Origin: Spisula solida
Taxonomy: Eukaryota; Mollusca; Bivalvia; Venerida; Mactridae
Direction of reading: 5' to 3'
NCBI GenBank assembly: GCA_947247005.1
Contig: OX365957.1
Location: forward strand, 11,132,817 to 11,196,816
Length of the DNA: 64,000 bases
Positions 14,201-25,159 of the stretch are shown here, in pieces. Each line of letters opens with the position of its first letter. The first letter of the stretch is position 1. A program made the position numbers and the translations under genes. The notes beneath the pieces are model-generated. The model searched no databases. It was not told where the DNA came from and worked only from the letters and a program-made list of their open reading frames with translations.

Positions 14201-15151
14201 GATTATGTGACCAGGAACAATTCGCTGTTCAAAGCACGTGCTCTACAGTATTGTAATGAGCCGTCAGTGAATATTTTATCCCGTGAAGATTGGGTGGTCC
14301 ATCTAGACGAGGAAACATTGCTAACGGAAGCATCTGCTATTGGTTTAGCTAACTTTGCCAGCCAGAATCACGGTGACATAGGTCAAGGTGTGATATCATA
14401 CGCTAACGAGGAGATTGTCAACTGGTGGACGACGTTAGCCGATAGTGTCCGAGTGTCTGTGGATCTAGGCATGATGAGGTTCAGCTTCAGGAAGCTAGGG
14501 TGTCCATTTATGGGATTCAAAGGCTCTTATATCATTGCCAAAGAATCCGTCGAAAAGGACATTGGGTTTGATTTTGGACCCAAAGGTAGTGTTGCCGAGG
14601 ATGTTATGTTTGCTCTGGTCGCTTGGAGCAAGGGATACAAGTTCAATTTTGTTGAAGGTGAAATGTGGGAGAAAAGTCCATTCACTCTTGGAGATTACAT
14701 CAAACAGAGAAAAAGATGGTTTGTCGGACACATGTATACCCTCCTAAGCTCAGAGATTCCGTTACGATGCAAAATCGGCATGATTCCAACGGATTTGGGC
14801 TGGTTTTTATTGGTTGGTAATATTTTGAATTTCCCAGCATCCTTTGCATTCCCAATCCCACTTCCGTTAGTGCTGAATGTGATTGCTGGTAGCATGGGAG
14901 GACTAATTCTGTTTTTATTCACGTTTGGATCGATCAAATCATTCAGTTTACGTAAATATGGATTGGTACGTAAAATATTGATAGTATTTGCTACTATTCC
15001 TGTTATTCCATTAGCTGCATGTTTAGATGCCGCTGCTTCTGTTTATGGATTTTATACTCGAGATTCTGGAGGATTTCACATAGTGAAAAAGGAAACGAAA
15101 CAAGCCACTAACCCTCCACCGTCCAATTATACTGACGAAAACGTGGTTTAG
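5010..15151 (+). CDS. egh: Egghead/bre-3-like beta-1,4-mannosyltransferase (GT2), two coding exons
   Basis: Joined exons 5010-5289 and 13956-15151 encode 491 aa in one frame (phase 1 junction, G|GA = Gly94). Drosophila egghead is about 457 aa. The family is a Golgi/ER membrane glycosyltransferase that adds mannose to glucosylceramide, the step that founds arthroseries-type glycosphingolipids. Visible GT2 signatures are VVTDNA (about residues 155-160), WVVHLDEET (206-214, acidic sugar-nucleotide/metal motif), VAEDVMF (306-312, catalytic-base region) and QRKRW (344-348, the QxxRW motif). The N-terminus has two hydrophobic segments (about 27-50 and 68-90), and hydrophobic segments follow the catalytic domain from about 360 to 460, as in egghead. 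KSPFTL and FGxIKSFSL are shared with the family. All key residues are present and there is no break. A vertebrate-like hyaluronan or ceramide synthase is a poorer match. Confidence 0.88.
5400..5890. repeat. Low-complexity CACATATATCACATA tract with a 111-bp duplication
   Basis: Built of short CACATAT/ATATCAC variants. Two larger tandem copies (about 5643-5753 and 5754-5864, offset 111 bp) share 'cttatgccacatttcacaccacatatg'-type sequence. The 134-aa + strand frame across it (HISHI-, TYHISH-rich) is a repeat artefact. Confidence 0.7.
7939..9365. repeat. 45-bp minisatellite (about 26 units) with degenerate flanks
   Basis: The core unit begins GGTGGGTTCCAGACAACTGG and ends GGGTAATATATACC. The period is exactly 45 bp from about 8040 to 9170. 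The flanks 7945-8035 and 9180-9365 are made of shorter related pieces (gggtaccagataccgggtaac), which suggests the 45-bp unit grew from a smaller motif. Because 45 is a multiple of 3, several long - strand frames (up to 421 aa, YYPVSVTSCLEPTGI repeated) stay open. They are not genes. Confidence 0.9.
10261..10552. repeat. Interspersed repeat with GGGGGCATA ends and (CCGT)n tract
   Basis: Starts TATGCCCCCCTATCGATAGA, which forms a local hairpin with gatggggaggcata, then (GTCC)n from about 10305, and ends GGGGGCATAAGCGTTTATTG. The ends ATGCCCCC / GGGGGCAT are inverted. The style matches interspersed repeats common in mollusc genomes. Confidence 0.55.
10957..11589. mobile_element. 633-bp fully palindromic MITE/foldback element
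   Basis: The ends AGTATAACTTCAACGCGATA and its inverse at 11570-11589 (TATCGCGTTAGAGTTATACT) bracket arms that match almost to the centre (about 11240-11255). The arms share CAATACCACGTGACTTTTGA, TTTACAAATTTC, TTTCCATGAAATATAA and CAATTACC-type segments. No transposase is encoded. A 230-bp relative lies at 38203-38422 and a fragment at 1575-1602. The four short frames over it are arm artefacts. Confidence 0.8.
12001..12150. mobile_element. 150-bp hairpin MITE
   Basis: GACTGGGCTGTTTCGTGGAG at the left is found inverted at the right as TGCACGAAACAGCCCAGTCG. TGGTTCCCGT and ACGGGAACCA pair further in. The loop is near 12070. No protein is encoded. Confidence 0.7.
12305..12520 (+). repeat. Possible tRNA-derived SINE fragment
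   Basis: The 'agctgtgacctagaggtagggcg' stretch resembles a polymerase III A-box region, and the sequence then runs into 'gtctccacagggagactcgaacgcaggt'. I see no clean B box, so this stays tentative. Confidence 0.3.
13384..13600. repeat. Short tandem repeats, AAAAGTACACTTCAAAAAGAG
   Basis: 'gaatgaaaagtacacttcaa' occurs three times from 13384 to 13455. A longer segment of about 80 bp (agagcat.tgtta.gataaatcaaatttgaaata ... aatgaaacatccaaaa) is present twice, near 13455 and 13538. Confidence 0.6.
13656..13824. repeat. Hairpin element 131 bp before egh exon 2
   Basis: The outer arms AAATAGATCGATGTTTTGCG / its inverse near 13805-13824 and the inner GATATACCGGTTAATAGATAACGG-type sequence pair over about 80 bp, with loop GGCCGTAGGCC at 13729-13745. 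A partial extra copy (GATATACCGTTTATTAGATAACG) lies at 13861-13883. Confidence 0.7.
13956..15151 (+). CDS. egh: egh coding exon 2 (entire catalytic domain and C-terminus)
   Basis: Acceptor gtcttatttcag precedes 13956. The exon supplies the two bases that complete Gly94, then 397 codons to the TAG at 15149-15151. It carries all the GT2 motifs and the C-terminal membrane segments in one uninterrupted frame. Confidence 0.88.
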
Positions 15152-17300
15152 ACAGAAACATTTGGATGATAAAAGCCGGGATGATCTCTGTGCGTACCGT
15201 AATTAGACGGGTTAGCGTACATGCGTTGATACTTAATAGACAATCATTACCACGAGGTGTATGACATGACATAGATTCGCACGTGTATGATATACAGTGT
15301 ATAACCTCTCCACAGCAGCCCTCCCTGGAACAACAACCTCAATGTTGTGATAAGTTTCATTTTAATCCAGAAGTATCCATTACAATTCAGTTTACCTCTC
15401 TATAGCAGCAACTTCTATACAACAACCGAACTTTGTGTTGCCAAGGGGTGTTGCCCTTCAGATGCTGTACTGTATATGTTCCTGTAAATGTATATGTCTT
15501 AAGTTATTTCATGTCTAGCTGTACCATTTAAACCTGACCTATTTTCTATCAATGCAATCATGTAGTTTATTATCAGTAGCAGACGAAAGATCATGGTTTG
15601 TCAACGTATGTTATCGCTGGCAATGTCAAACTGTATGAAACAAATAATACCCGCTCTGCAGGCATGTGATTGAAATACCACGTTTGCTAAGGACACTAAA
15701 CTCGATTACGTTTCCAAATATGTATAATCTAAACTTATCAACATCAAATACAGGGCATAGTTTTGCTGATCCATTTTGCGTTGATATTAAATCTCGTTGA
15801 CCAAGCATATAAAGTATACATCATATATAAGTGCTCAAATCGCCATGACAGTAAGTGGACCATTTAGAAGTTAGAGAAATTGAACGTACGACGCTGGCTG
15901 ACGACATACACCTAAGGGTTTTCTACCGCCATACTTTTACTAGTTTTTCGAACTTCAATTGAAATGTATCTTTCCTATCATAGTAAAGGAAGATTTTATT
16001 AAATTTTCATCTGCCGTTGTGCATGATGAAAAATGGTTTGCCATGAATAAAAGTTAAGCTTTTGCGTCAATATTATTTACCGAGCATGAACTTCGTATTT
16101 GTTGTCTCTGACCACTTACTGTATACATAATTGTTAGCCAACCGAATTGAAATAAATATAGTGTGTTGGACAACCGGATACTATAGGAATATGTCTCTTT
16201 AAGTTAGTGATAAATGCTTGTTTATGCAATTACTGTAATTAGTCAATATGGACGATGACACTCATAAATAAATTCAACGCTTGGTCGTGAATTATCATTT
16301 CTGTTAAAGTATAATATTGTAAGTTCCTATAACCACGTTTTATATATCTCACAAGTAGGAACTGATTCACTATTATATTTGCTGCGTAAAGATTCATGTA
16401 CATACAAGTATGTTATGTACAAGTTAGAGGCGGGAAACTTTACCACAATTTGTTTTAACTATTGTTATGAATATAAAAGTTCGCCAGTAACTCTGAATTA
16501 AATGTTGTTTTGTGTAGTCGAGCTCAAAATTATGACGTTTACGAAATTCTTTTATTTTGTTGTTCATTATCTTGTTCATTCCAAACTCAGACAAAAAACA
16601 TGAATTTCAATTGATGCCCCTACATCAACACCTACTGTCCCTAGTACAGAACATCCGTCCCTAGAATTGCAATAACGACAATTTGGTTTATATTTTCATC
16701 ACAATTATCGAAGGCCGTTTTCTAGTTTCTGTCTGTGCAGGGTTATGTCGTCAAACCGGGTTTTACGCATTTTGTGAACATTCTATGCTCGACACAGGCG
16801 ACATTGTGTACGTGTATTGATAAAAGTTGTATTTTTTATGTATAATATTATATTGTCTTGAAGTGTGCAGTACAAATTAAATGATTGTATTCGGCTTGTT
16901 TAAAATATTGGACATAATGTTGAGTTGGGTATATGAGGGCCAGTCATAAAGAAAGACCCCTGTCTTATGTATTCATAGTATAGATGTGAAAGATATTTTT
17001 TTCGGGTCGAATCCCTTTGGTTTACATATGCTTAAATATTTAAATAAATAAATTACCCATTTAGCATGCAAGACTCATTATTAAGCATGACATGTTCCTC
17101 TTAAGTTATGAACATGCCATAACCGTTGGAACGTGATTTACAAATTTATTTCACATGACATGTTTCCATGAACCCTCTCTGAGATATTTTTACTTTTATA
17201 TTGAATTATGTGAAAAATAAATGCTATATTGTATTTTTGATTGTCATGTACATTATATATTGTACTTTAATTTATTAATAAAATAAAATTTGACAAAAAT
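15152..17300 (+). other. Probable egh 3' UTR and downstream sequence
   Basis: No coding frame is seen. AATAAA hexamers occur at 17216-17221 and 17282-17287, so the transcript could run about 2.1 kb past the stop. Earlier hexamers (for example near 16149) are also possible. Confidence 0.4.
17216..17287 (+). terminator. Candidate polyadenylation signals of egh
   Basis: Two AATAAA hexamers sit 66 bp apart in a T-rich context. Position is the only support, and earlier hexamers may be used instead. Confidence 0.3.
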
Positions 17301-17354
17301 GTTTCAAGTTTTATTTACTTGCAATGAGTATCATCACAGTTACTATAGTGAATG

Positions 17355-17450
17355 CGAGTCCGCCTCGATAGTCTAGTCGTATCTAGACAATCTACACTTC
17401 ACGTACATGGGAACTCCGGTTCGACCCGGCATGCCACCACATATCCCCTT
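17355..17450 (+). repeat. tRNA-like SINE head
   Basis: An A-box-like CTCGATAGTCTAGTCGTATC is followed about 45 bp later by a B-box-like CCGGTTCGACCCGGCA. Spacing and motifs fit a tRNA-derived SINE. There is no convincing acceptor stem for a real tRNA. Confidence 0.45.
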
Positions 17451-17660
17451 ACTTAGCACTTAACATATGCAGTTCATGATAAATGCTGGTTCGCCAGGTT
17501 TGATTTGATTTCGTGGTTAGGATTTTCAATGAAATCACACGAAAACACAGGAGCGCTTAATTGACCTCCGAAATACTGAACAATAGTTTTCTTCCAATAT
17601 TATAAACTCACACTTTTCAAACACACGAGACTGCAATTTCATCAAACTATTCTCAGTATT

Positions 17661-18130
17661 TGGTATATTAATTGTACATGTACCATTGTACCTACGAAAG
17701 TGAATTATATTTATTGTACATGTACCACTGTACCTACGAAAGTGAATTATATTTATTGTACATGTACCATTGTACCTACGAAAGTGAATTATATTTATTG
17801 TACATGTACCATTGTACCTACGAAAGTGAATTATATTTATTGTACATGTACCATTGTACCTACGAAAGTGAATTATATTTATTGTACATGTACCATTGTA
17901 CCTACGAAAGTGAATTATATTTATTGTGCATGTACCATTGTACCTACGAAAGTGAATTATATTTATTGTACATGTACCATTGTACCTACGAAAGTGAATT
18001 ATATTTATTGTACATGTACCATTGTACCTACGCAAGTGAATTATATTTATTGTACATGTACCATTGTACCTACGAAAGTGAATTATATTTATTGTACATG
18101 TACCATTGTACCTACGAAAGTGAATTATTT
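17661..18130. repeat. 42-bp minisatellite, about 11 units
   Basis: The unit contains ATTGTACATGTACCATTGTA then CCTACGAAAGTGAATTATATTT. The period is exactly 42 bp with very few substitutions, so it is young. Each unit holds the near-palindrome TGTACATGTACCATTGTAC. The period is a multiple of 3, so frames of about 170 aa stay open on both strands. None is a gene. Confidence 0.9.
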
Positions 18131-18607
18131 GACAGTATTTACAGATTGTGTATCTCTAGGTGGTATAGGTAAATTTCCAACTTGGGTAGCTAAACGGGGG
18201 GAGGGATTAACTGTATAAACTCTATGGTTAAAGTACATAAACATACATAACCTAGAAATACACCTATAGCAACTTCCAGGACAATATTTTGTAGATCTAC
18301 TGAATATGTCATTCACTGGTAAAGAACAATGTACGCGGAGACGGGTTGGACATATACAGGGTCAGACGTACACAGTATCAACACAAGGGAAGGCGGGTGC
18401 TTGTAATATGACAGGGCTATTAAAAGTCAATCAAAAGAAGCAATCTGTAATTATCTGACATAACGATTTATTCTGAGTTCACGCCAATCTTAGCCCTCGA
18501 TTAAAAATTCTGGGGAAAATTGAAATCTCTAACCTTTTGGTAGGACTGAACCCGCATCGTATATTGTCCACCAGTTAATTCGTACATGGACCAGTTTACC
18601 TCACACT

Positions 18608-19315
18608 AACATAGCACGGAGAATTTGACGCGATCCTGACCTTTACGCATGAATATATTGCAAGGTTCTTGCGTTGAATATATAAATTTCCGCGAGCAAA
18701 TCGTGCAATATCGATCCTTTAGATTTGTGTTTGTATTACACCTCGCTTATGAAAACATACAACCAGCTGTTAAATTATGCTAATAGAAGGTCGAGAGTCG
18801 TGTCAAATTATCTGGACTATATGTACAATGAAACAATTGTGGACGTCATTTCGACCCTTTTGTAACAACAGTCTCATTCAAACATCTACAACACCATAGC
18901 GGCATGGCATGGGCGTATTCCACATTTCACAAATGGATATCATATCAACATTATACAGATCAAACAGATCTCAGCAAAAAAATCGTTATCGAGTATGTTA
19001 GAAAGGTTATCTTGAATACATGTATCTTGTGTAGTTATTTATTTGGTCGTCACCAAAACTCCGTACCTACCAGTAGCGCAACTCAAGGTTTATTATATCA
19101 GCTTTACAAATGTTCATACGGTATATAGTCTAAAGAATTTGACACGACGCTCGACCTTCTATTAGCATAATTTAACAGCTGATATACTGTCCATAGGTAT
19201 AATCCAGGTTGTATGTTTTCATACAAACACAAATCTAAATTTATATATTCAACGCAACATTTTGTAATATATCCATGCATAAAGGTCAGGATCATGTCAA
19301 ATTCTCCATGTTATA
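18608..19315. mobile_element. 0.7-kb foldback element
   Basis: The left arm (18608 to about 18825) and right arm (about 19118-19315) are diverged inverted copies. Shared segments include GAGAATTTGAC, GATCCTGACCTTTA, GCGTTGAATATATAAATTT, TTAAATTATGCTAATAGAAG and GTCGTGTCAAATT. The middle 290 bp is unpaired. No transposase is seen. Confidence 0.7.
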
Positions 19316-19532
19316 CCATTTCGAAAACAGACGAAGAATACATAGTTGCATGTAAATATAACTGGACTATACCAACCATATCTTAGTAAATTACCAGAGA
19401 GAAGGACGTTATAGAGACGATGATATCTCTACTTTCACAGCATTGTGACGATTGATTATATCATAAATACGGTTATTATAATATTATAGTGCACTAGTTT
19501 CACAATCTTAATAAATTATAAGGAGATAAGGG

Positions 19533-19950
19533 TCATTCTACTAGATGTCCCGAGTAAATGTTCGCTGTGTTGACGAAAAAGTCTCCACTAATAAACGTTT
19601 GGACTTGTTTGTCTACTCTTTCAAAACCACTCGTAGAAGTAATAGTAGCGTTATTGCTTCGTAGACGACCATCGCACATGTCTCCACATCCGGTGGTGTG
19701 ATCACTGCTGTGAGGTGTAGCACTTTGGTCATTAACAGAGTTTCCGGTGGTGGGTTTATCACAGTTAGATGTCAACAAGTTTGAGGGTGATTGCTCTGCG
19801 ACTTTTGTCTGACACGTTGTTGCCGGATCAATATCAAACGACTCCATCTCTTTTATCACCTGGCTTGTCGTACACTTTATTTGATTTGATCTTGAAACAC
19901 GTTTGCTGTCAGAAGATAAGGACTGTTGATGGACGATCGAACGAATGTAT
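19533..19950 (-). CDS. Orphan 3'-terminal coding exon, unknown protein
   Basis: On the - strand the acceptor aactctttcag ends just before position 19950. From there a frame of about 139 codons runs to TGA at 19533-19535 with no stop. It starts (x)YIRSIVHQQSLSSDSKRVS and continues as a polar, Ser/Thr/Asn-rich tail. Its base composition is less AT-rich than the flanks. A basic start after a splice site followed by a disordered serine-rich tail would fit the cytoplasmic tail of a GPCR or channel, but that is only a guess. I found no partner exon to the right within the window. Anything upstream could be separated by a long intron. Confidence 0.4.
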
Positions 19951-20986
19951 CTGAAAGAGTTATAATCAAATAACGTCGGTAAGTTTTAAAGCCCCCTTAT
20001 CTCTCCAAAAATTGTTTTGCGATCATCCAGTAAATACAAGGAATTAGGATATTTTTCACAACTGACAAATAATTGACGACAGAATGTATATTATATCTGT
20101 CGAACTTATAAGTATGCCAAAATCACATTTAAGTAAAATGTATGGAAGACAAAATACTAATTTTGCAAGAGTTGCTTCCCATAGACTATAAATCGTACAT
20201 TTATTGTTAACCATTTGTTATTTTGTGAACAAACCAACAGGAGGCTGTATTTCGTTTTCTTCCGTCTTATGGTGTTTTTCACCTTTGTGACTACACTAAA
20301 GTGCTCAAAATCCACCATTCTATCGATAGGTTACCTGGTTATTGCTTTTTTTAAAAAAGCACACGAATGTTTACCTACAGCAAAGGGAGATTACTGGTGC
20401 AAAATTTGGATTTTAATACTACCGAGTTGTCTCTCTTTGTCTTGGATCAGGAATATACTTTATGGTTACACATACATGTACTCAACTGAAAGCCACCGAC
20501 ACTGGTGGGATCTTTTTAAGAAAGATTCTGAGATTATAACCGCGCCAAAGTACTAGTAAATAGCATAGCAAAACGATAATGAAAAATCGGACAGGGGACA
20601 GCACACAACAGAAACAGCCGGCCACGAAAGGAACAGAAAGGAACACATATATATAAAGAAACAGCACATCTATATTATAGTACCTTACAAGTATTTCTGT
20701 CATACCCATCAAACCAAATGGCACCTCACATCAAATTACACCCACCGTACAAAACATATACACTAAATTACGCCAACCGCATAAAATGACCCCCAATTAC
20801 TAGTGCTCAAATTACAAATACCAAACATTAACTATCTAAAAGGGTCCCGGATTGTAAGGGTCCCGGAGTGTAAGGGACCCGCGGTCATTTGTAAATAGGC
20901 ATGTTAGAACATAATTACAACTACTTCTTCCTCCTATAACACTCATCTTTGAGGTAGACGGATGGCTCATGGGTGTTGATCACGAT
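19951..20986. other. Intergenic or intronic sequence without recognisable features
   Basis: A + strand frame at 20215-20556 (113 aa) shows no family motif and no splice context. A small triple repeat 'gggtcccgga.tgtaa' lies at 20839-20882. Confidence 0.4.
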
Positions 20987-21398
20987 ATAGAGGATCTTGC
21001 ATGAGTGCTAATTATATACGAGTTTTATTAAACGAGTGGACAAAATGATATGACAAGAGGCTTTGCCGAGTGTCATATTGTTTTTGTCGACGAGTTTAAT
21101 CAAACTCGTATGTAATGAGCACGAATGTAAGATTCTATTTATCACATAACCTTAAAAAAGGCACATTATTGTTCAAAAGGATGATGTACGCTGCATTTGT
21201 TTCAGCCAAAATTCAGCGGAACAATGAGCGCGACGTCTTGGCGACGTTGATTTTATCCTGACGTCATTGACGGATCAATGCATGGATTGGCTACCGTCAC
21301 GTCAAGCTAATTTAAATATTTATTGCACAGTCTGGGAGTGCCGAACGAGATTTACGGCACGGCTTTACGGCACTCCTGGATCGCAGGTTATGTGATAA
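20987..21398. mobile_element. 411-bp MITE, copy 1
   Basis: It begins ATAGAGGATCTTGCATGAGT. The first 155 bp is a hairpin (ACGAGTTTTATTAAACGAGT pairs with its inverse). The remainder is bracketed by TTATCACATAACC and GGTTATGTGATAA. A near-identical copy lies at 24446-24856 in the same orientation, and a diverged relative at 49569-49910. Confidence 0.8.
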
Positions 21399-22381
21399 AC
21401 ATCGATTATTCATGATGTGGATAGCACTGGCGGCAATAAAGTTATTACGAAATCCAACTAGCCATATTAAAGTTATGGACCACATGCAAAAGAAGCACAT
21501 AATCATGACCTTTGCAACGCACATGTGACATTTAATGAATACGCCTATGTACTGAAGGCTCTGCACATTGTCATGGTGTGGAGATCATATGTGGCAAATT
21601 ATTTCAGCAAAGCATAGACCCTAAATATGAAAGCTACAGACTGGACATGAAAAATGCCGGCCACCATTCCCACGCCACATGAGGAAGATGTCTGGATGTT
21701 GAACTCTACACATCGGCATGCTATGTATGGAGATCAGTGTGATTAATTATTTCAAATACAATGTACATGAAAGTGGACGAAACGTGCTCATACGAACTTT
21801 GCAAAGCACCTGTGATTTAAGCCTTTAAAGAAGACGCCCGAATGCTGAACCCCGAGAACGACATGACAAGGTGAGTATTTCAAAATCCAACCAGACATAA
21901 TTATTTCTTTATAAATAGTAAATGACAATAATCACAACACCTACCACAAAAAATGTGTAAATAAGTGTTAATTCATACACCTCCTTGATATGCCAGTACT
22001 CCAGCTAGTTTATATGAAATAATCACAGACAATATTCCCATACATACATGGCAAACAAACTTATTCCAACATTAAAACAAGCCGCGGTCACATATGAAGA
22101 CATAAAATATTATATGATCTATGGCAGGCTACACTAATCAACTGTTTGGCCAGTGCTTAATTAGATACTCGGTTGTTAATTATGCAACATATTCTTGGTC
22201 TGCTTTTCTGCCTTTTTATCGATTTGATTAAATACTCACTGTGATCGATTTATTCATAAGTATGCATTATTTGAAGCAAATATTGGACATATAAATAGTG
22301 AAATATATGTCTTGTATATATGAGCACAGGCCCAAGAAATTATATCTCAAAATACAGTGTTTTGACATTCCCCATCATCAG
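21399..22381. other. Intergenic sequence, nothing recognised
   Basis: A weak internal repetition is visible ('gtggagatcatatgtggcaaattatttcagcaaa' against 'tatggagatcagtgtgattaattatttcaaatac', about 180 bp apart). No coding exon was found. Confidence 0.4.
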
Positions 22382-22621
22382 GATACTGTTTTATCAAAGC
22401 TCGTACAGAAATTTGAAACTTACGTCAAAATTTAAATTCTTTATAATTCTTTAAAAACTTAAACTTGTGGTGAAGGGATCTGCGATATAAACAATTAATT
22501 GAGTTAATTAACTCCCATAAGCCATATCTGTTCCCTATTTGTATTTGTAAAAGTATGATCAGGAATTTAAATTTTAGCGTAAGTTTAAGATTTCCGTAGG
22601 TGCTTTGATAAAACAGTACCC
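22382..22621. mobile_element. MITE family B, copy 1 (240 bp)
   Basis: The terminal inverted repeats read GATACTGTTTTATCAAAGC at the left and GCTTTGATAAAACAGTACCC at the right, followed inwards by ACTTACG and AAATTTAAATTCTT. Copy 2 is at 25695-25913. Confidence 0.7.
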
Positions 22622-23050
22622 TGGTCATTACTATACAATCTTTGTGATTGTATAGTAATGACCGGATGATGGTGAATGTCAAAACTCTGTGATATGAGCC
22701 CCTGTCTATTAAAATTGGCAGTACATGGTTGTAATTATAGCAGTTACTATAGTAAGTACGGGAGGTTTCACGTGCATCATTCTCTATGTACATAAGTATT
22801 TCCATACCTCGCACCCCGCACACCATCATGATATGGATATGATTCGAGACAAGTTATTTCAAATCCTAACAGGGGTATGAAATGGGTTGCACCTATATAG
22901 ATAGTTGGGTAAGAAACAATACTATACCATATATACATACGACACCAACGCCTGGCAATGTGAAGTACGAAAGCATTGCATTCACAATTGTATATCTATC
23001 GGCTCATGAATTAGACATCCTACTCCAGAGAAGACGAAACCGGGAACTTG

Positions 23051-23530
23051 CATTCAAGTACTGTAGTGCTGAGAACCAGAGGAAAGCTTGCAGTCAAGTA
23101 CTGTAGTGCTGAGTACCAGAGGAAAGCTTGCAGTCAAGTACTGTAGTGCTGAGAACCAGAGGAAAGCTTGCAGTCAAGTACTGTAGTGCTGAGTACCAGA
23201 GGAAAGCTTGCAGCCAAGTGCTGTAGTGCTGGGTACCAGAGGAAAGCTTGCAGCCAAGTACTGTAGTGCTGGGTACCAGAGGAAAGCTTGCAGCCAAGTA
23301 CTGTAGTGCTGAGTACCAGAGGAAAGCTTGCAGTCAAGTACTGTAGTGCTGGGTACCAGAGGAAAGCTTGCAGCCAAGTACTGTAGTGCTGAGTACCAGA
23401 GGAAAGCTTGCAGCCAAGTACTGTAGTGCTGAGAACCAGAGGAAAGCTTGCAGCCAAGTACTGTAGTGCTGAGAACCAGAGGAAAGCTTGCAGCCAAGTA
23501 CTGTAGTGCTGAATACCAGAGGAAAGATCG
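23051..23530. repeat. 40-bp minisatellite, about 12 units
   Basis: The unit is GTACTGTAGTGCTGAGTACC plus AGAGGAAAGCTTGCAGTCAA, with an exact 40-bp period. A few positions alternate (gagtacc, gggtacc, gagaacc; cagtcaa, cagccaa). The period is not a multiple of 3, yet several - strand frames cycle through it without stops. These are artefacts. Confidence 0.9.
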
Positions 23531-24111
23531 GATTTAGCATAAAACAATTTTGAGTGAAACCACCACTGAAATCGTATTTATAAACATGTATACATATTAC
23601 AATTTGACTTTGTTTGTTGTTGTGGAAACCTTGATATGACTTTGTAGAAACTTGTAAACATGCACATCATCGCTGGATTACGAAGGGCTTTATGTCGTGA
23701 ACACTCAACGGAGGTATATGTATTTATGCGGATATCCCTTTTTAGTATACATGTAGTGTACCAAAGGTTGAGAACTTGTGACGTCATCACCGGAGCATGA
23801 ATGTTAAAACACCAATATATAGTTATTTCTCCCGGAATACCATATCTCGTGTTAAAAAGACTTGTCCCCAATGTTCCCATGACATCCAACAAGAAAAAAT
23901 GTTTGGCCTGACTTCAAGAGCCATCTGTTTCTACAGAAGAAGTAATTACATTTTCTATTGATCAGCATGTAACAGCTCGTATATGTGTGTAACACTTATT
24001 AATCCAATATCTGACATGGCAAACTTTGTCTCAAGAGAGCAGTACATGGTGTAAAATTTGCATTTGAAATGCAGTGCAGCGTGTGAGGTTTAGATGTGAT
24101 ATATATTGCTG
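23531..24111. other. Intergenic sequence, nothing recognised
   Basis: No exon-like frame with splice context is seen. Confidence 0.4.
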
Positions 24112-24298
24112 CCTTAGAATTGGAAGGTCGTAAGTACAAAATCAATATTTTAGAAAACGAAAAAAAAAACAGTCTGAAAACTACTTTTTACTTGAAAATA
24201 GCCTCATAAGATTAAGCGCCTTGGGGGGCAGATTTCAAATATGCATGAGTCTGATAATGTCGTATACAAATAGTACTTACGACCTTCTAATTTTAAGT
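24112..24298. repeat. 187-bp element with 24-bp inverted ends
   Basis: GAATTGGAAGGTCGTAAGTA at the left and TACTTACGACCTTCTAATTT at the right are inverted copies with two or three mismatches. The interior is AT-rich. It resembles a small MITE. Confidence 0.6.
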
Positions 24299-24445
24299 CA
24301 GCGATATGGCACTTGTCTTGCACTTGTATATTTGCAAATACTGGATGCACTTCAAGGCGTTTCGGTATTTATACTTGTATACGCACCGGCATCGAGGTTT
24401 AATGCTTGATTTTATTAGTAGATCTAGTGATGTTTCCACTAATAA

Positions 24446-24856
24446 ATAGAGGATCTTGCATGAGTGCTCATTACATACGAGTTTTATTAAACGAGTGGAC
24501 AAAATGATATGACACGAGGCTTTGCCGAGTGTCATATTGTTTTTGTCGACGAGTTTAATAAAACTCGTATGTAATGAGCACGAATATAAGATTCTATTTA
24601 TCACATAACCTTAGAAACACTCATTATTGATCAAAAGGATGATGTACGCTGTATATGTTTCAGCCCAAATTCAGCGGAACAATGAGCGCGACGTCATGGC
24701 GACGTTGATATTATCCTGACGTCATTGGTGGATCAATGCATGGATTGGCTAACGTCACGTCAAGCTAATTTAAATATTTATTGCACAGTCTGGGAGTGCC
24801 GAACGATATTTACGGCACGGCTTTACGGCACACCTGGACCGCAGGTTATGCGATAA
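24446..24856. mobile_element. 411-bp MITE, copy 2
   Basis: Same orientation and structure as the copy at 20987-21398, with scattered substitutions. The hairpin half (24446-24600) and the TTATCACATAACC ... GGTTATGCGATAA half are both intact. Confidence 0.8.
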
Positions 24857-25159
24857 TTGTGGTTGCCAAATTGTTTTAGTCTGTTTAATCGTTTACCACG
24901 GAATGGGATTAGAAAGGTATCAGTTGACATTCCTGACACCAGCCCCTCAGTCACCTTGTAGAAAAATTTCAGTTGTGCTATATCTTCTAAGGATGGTAGC
25001 AGTCTTGTTCTGTTTGTAGTCTTCAGAAAGGGCCGCAGGGCTTTGTACCTGTTCTATCACTTTGTAGCTATGGACCCTACACAACAGAAATATACTTTAT
25101 TGTAGATCTGAACAGCGGATTACCGGCTGTTTTTCTACAGGTTGGTAGACAATGCTCAA

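Noticed and set aside
17535..18218. Overlapping 166-172 aa frames on both strands
   Set aside because: All are translations of the 42-bp array in different frames.
20215..20556. 113-aa + strand frame
   Set aside because: No family motif, no splice context, and unremarkable composition.
23094..23547. Leu-rich repeat-like - strand frames (LSSGTQHYSTWLQAF)
   Set aside because: The 40-bp array cycles through frames and gives the same peptide set in each. It is not an LRR domain.
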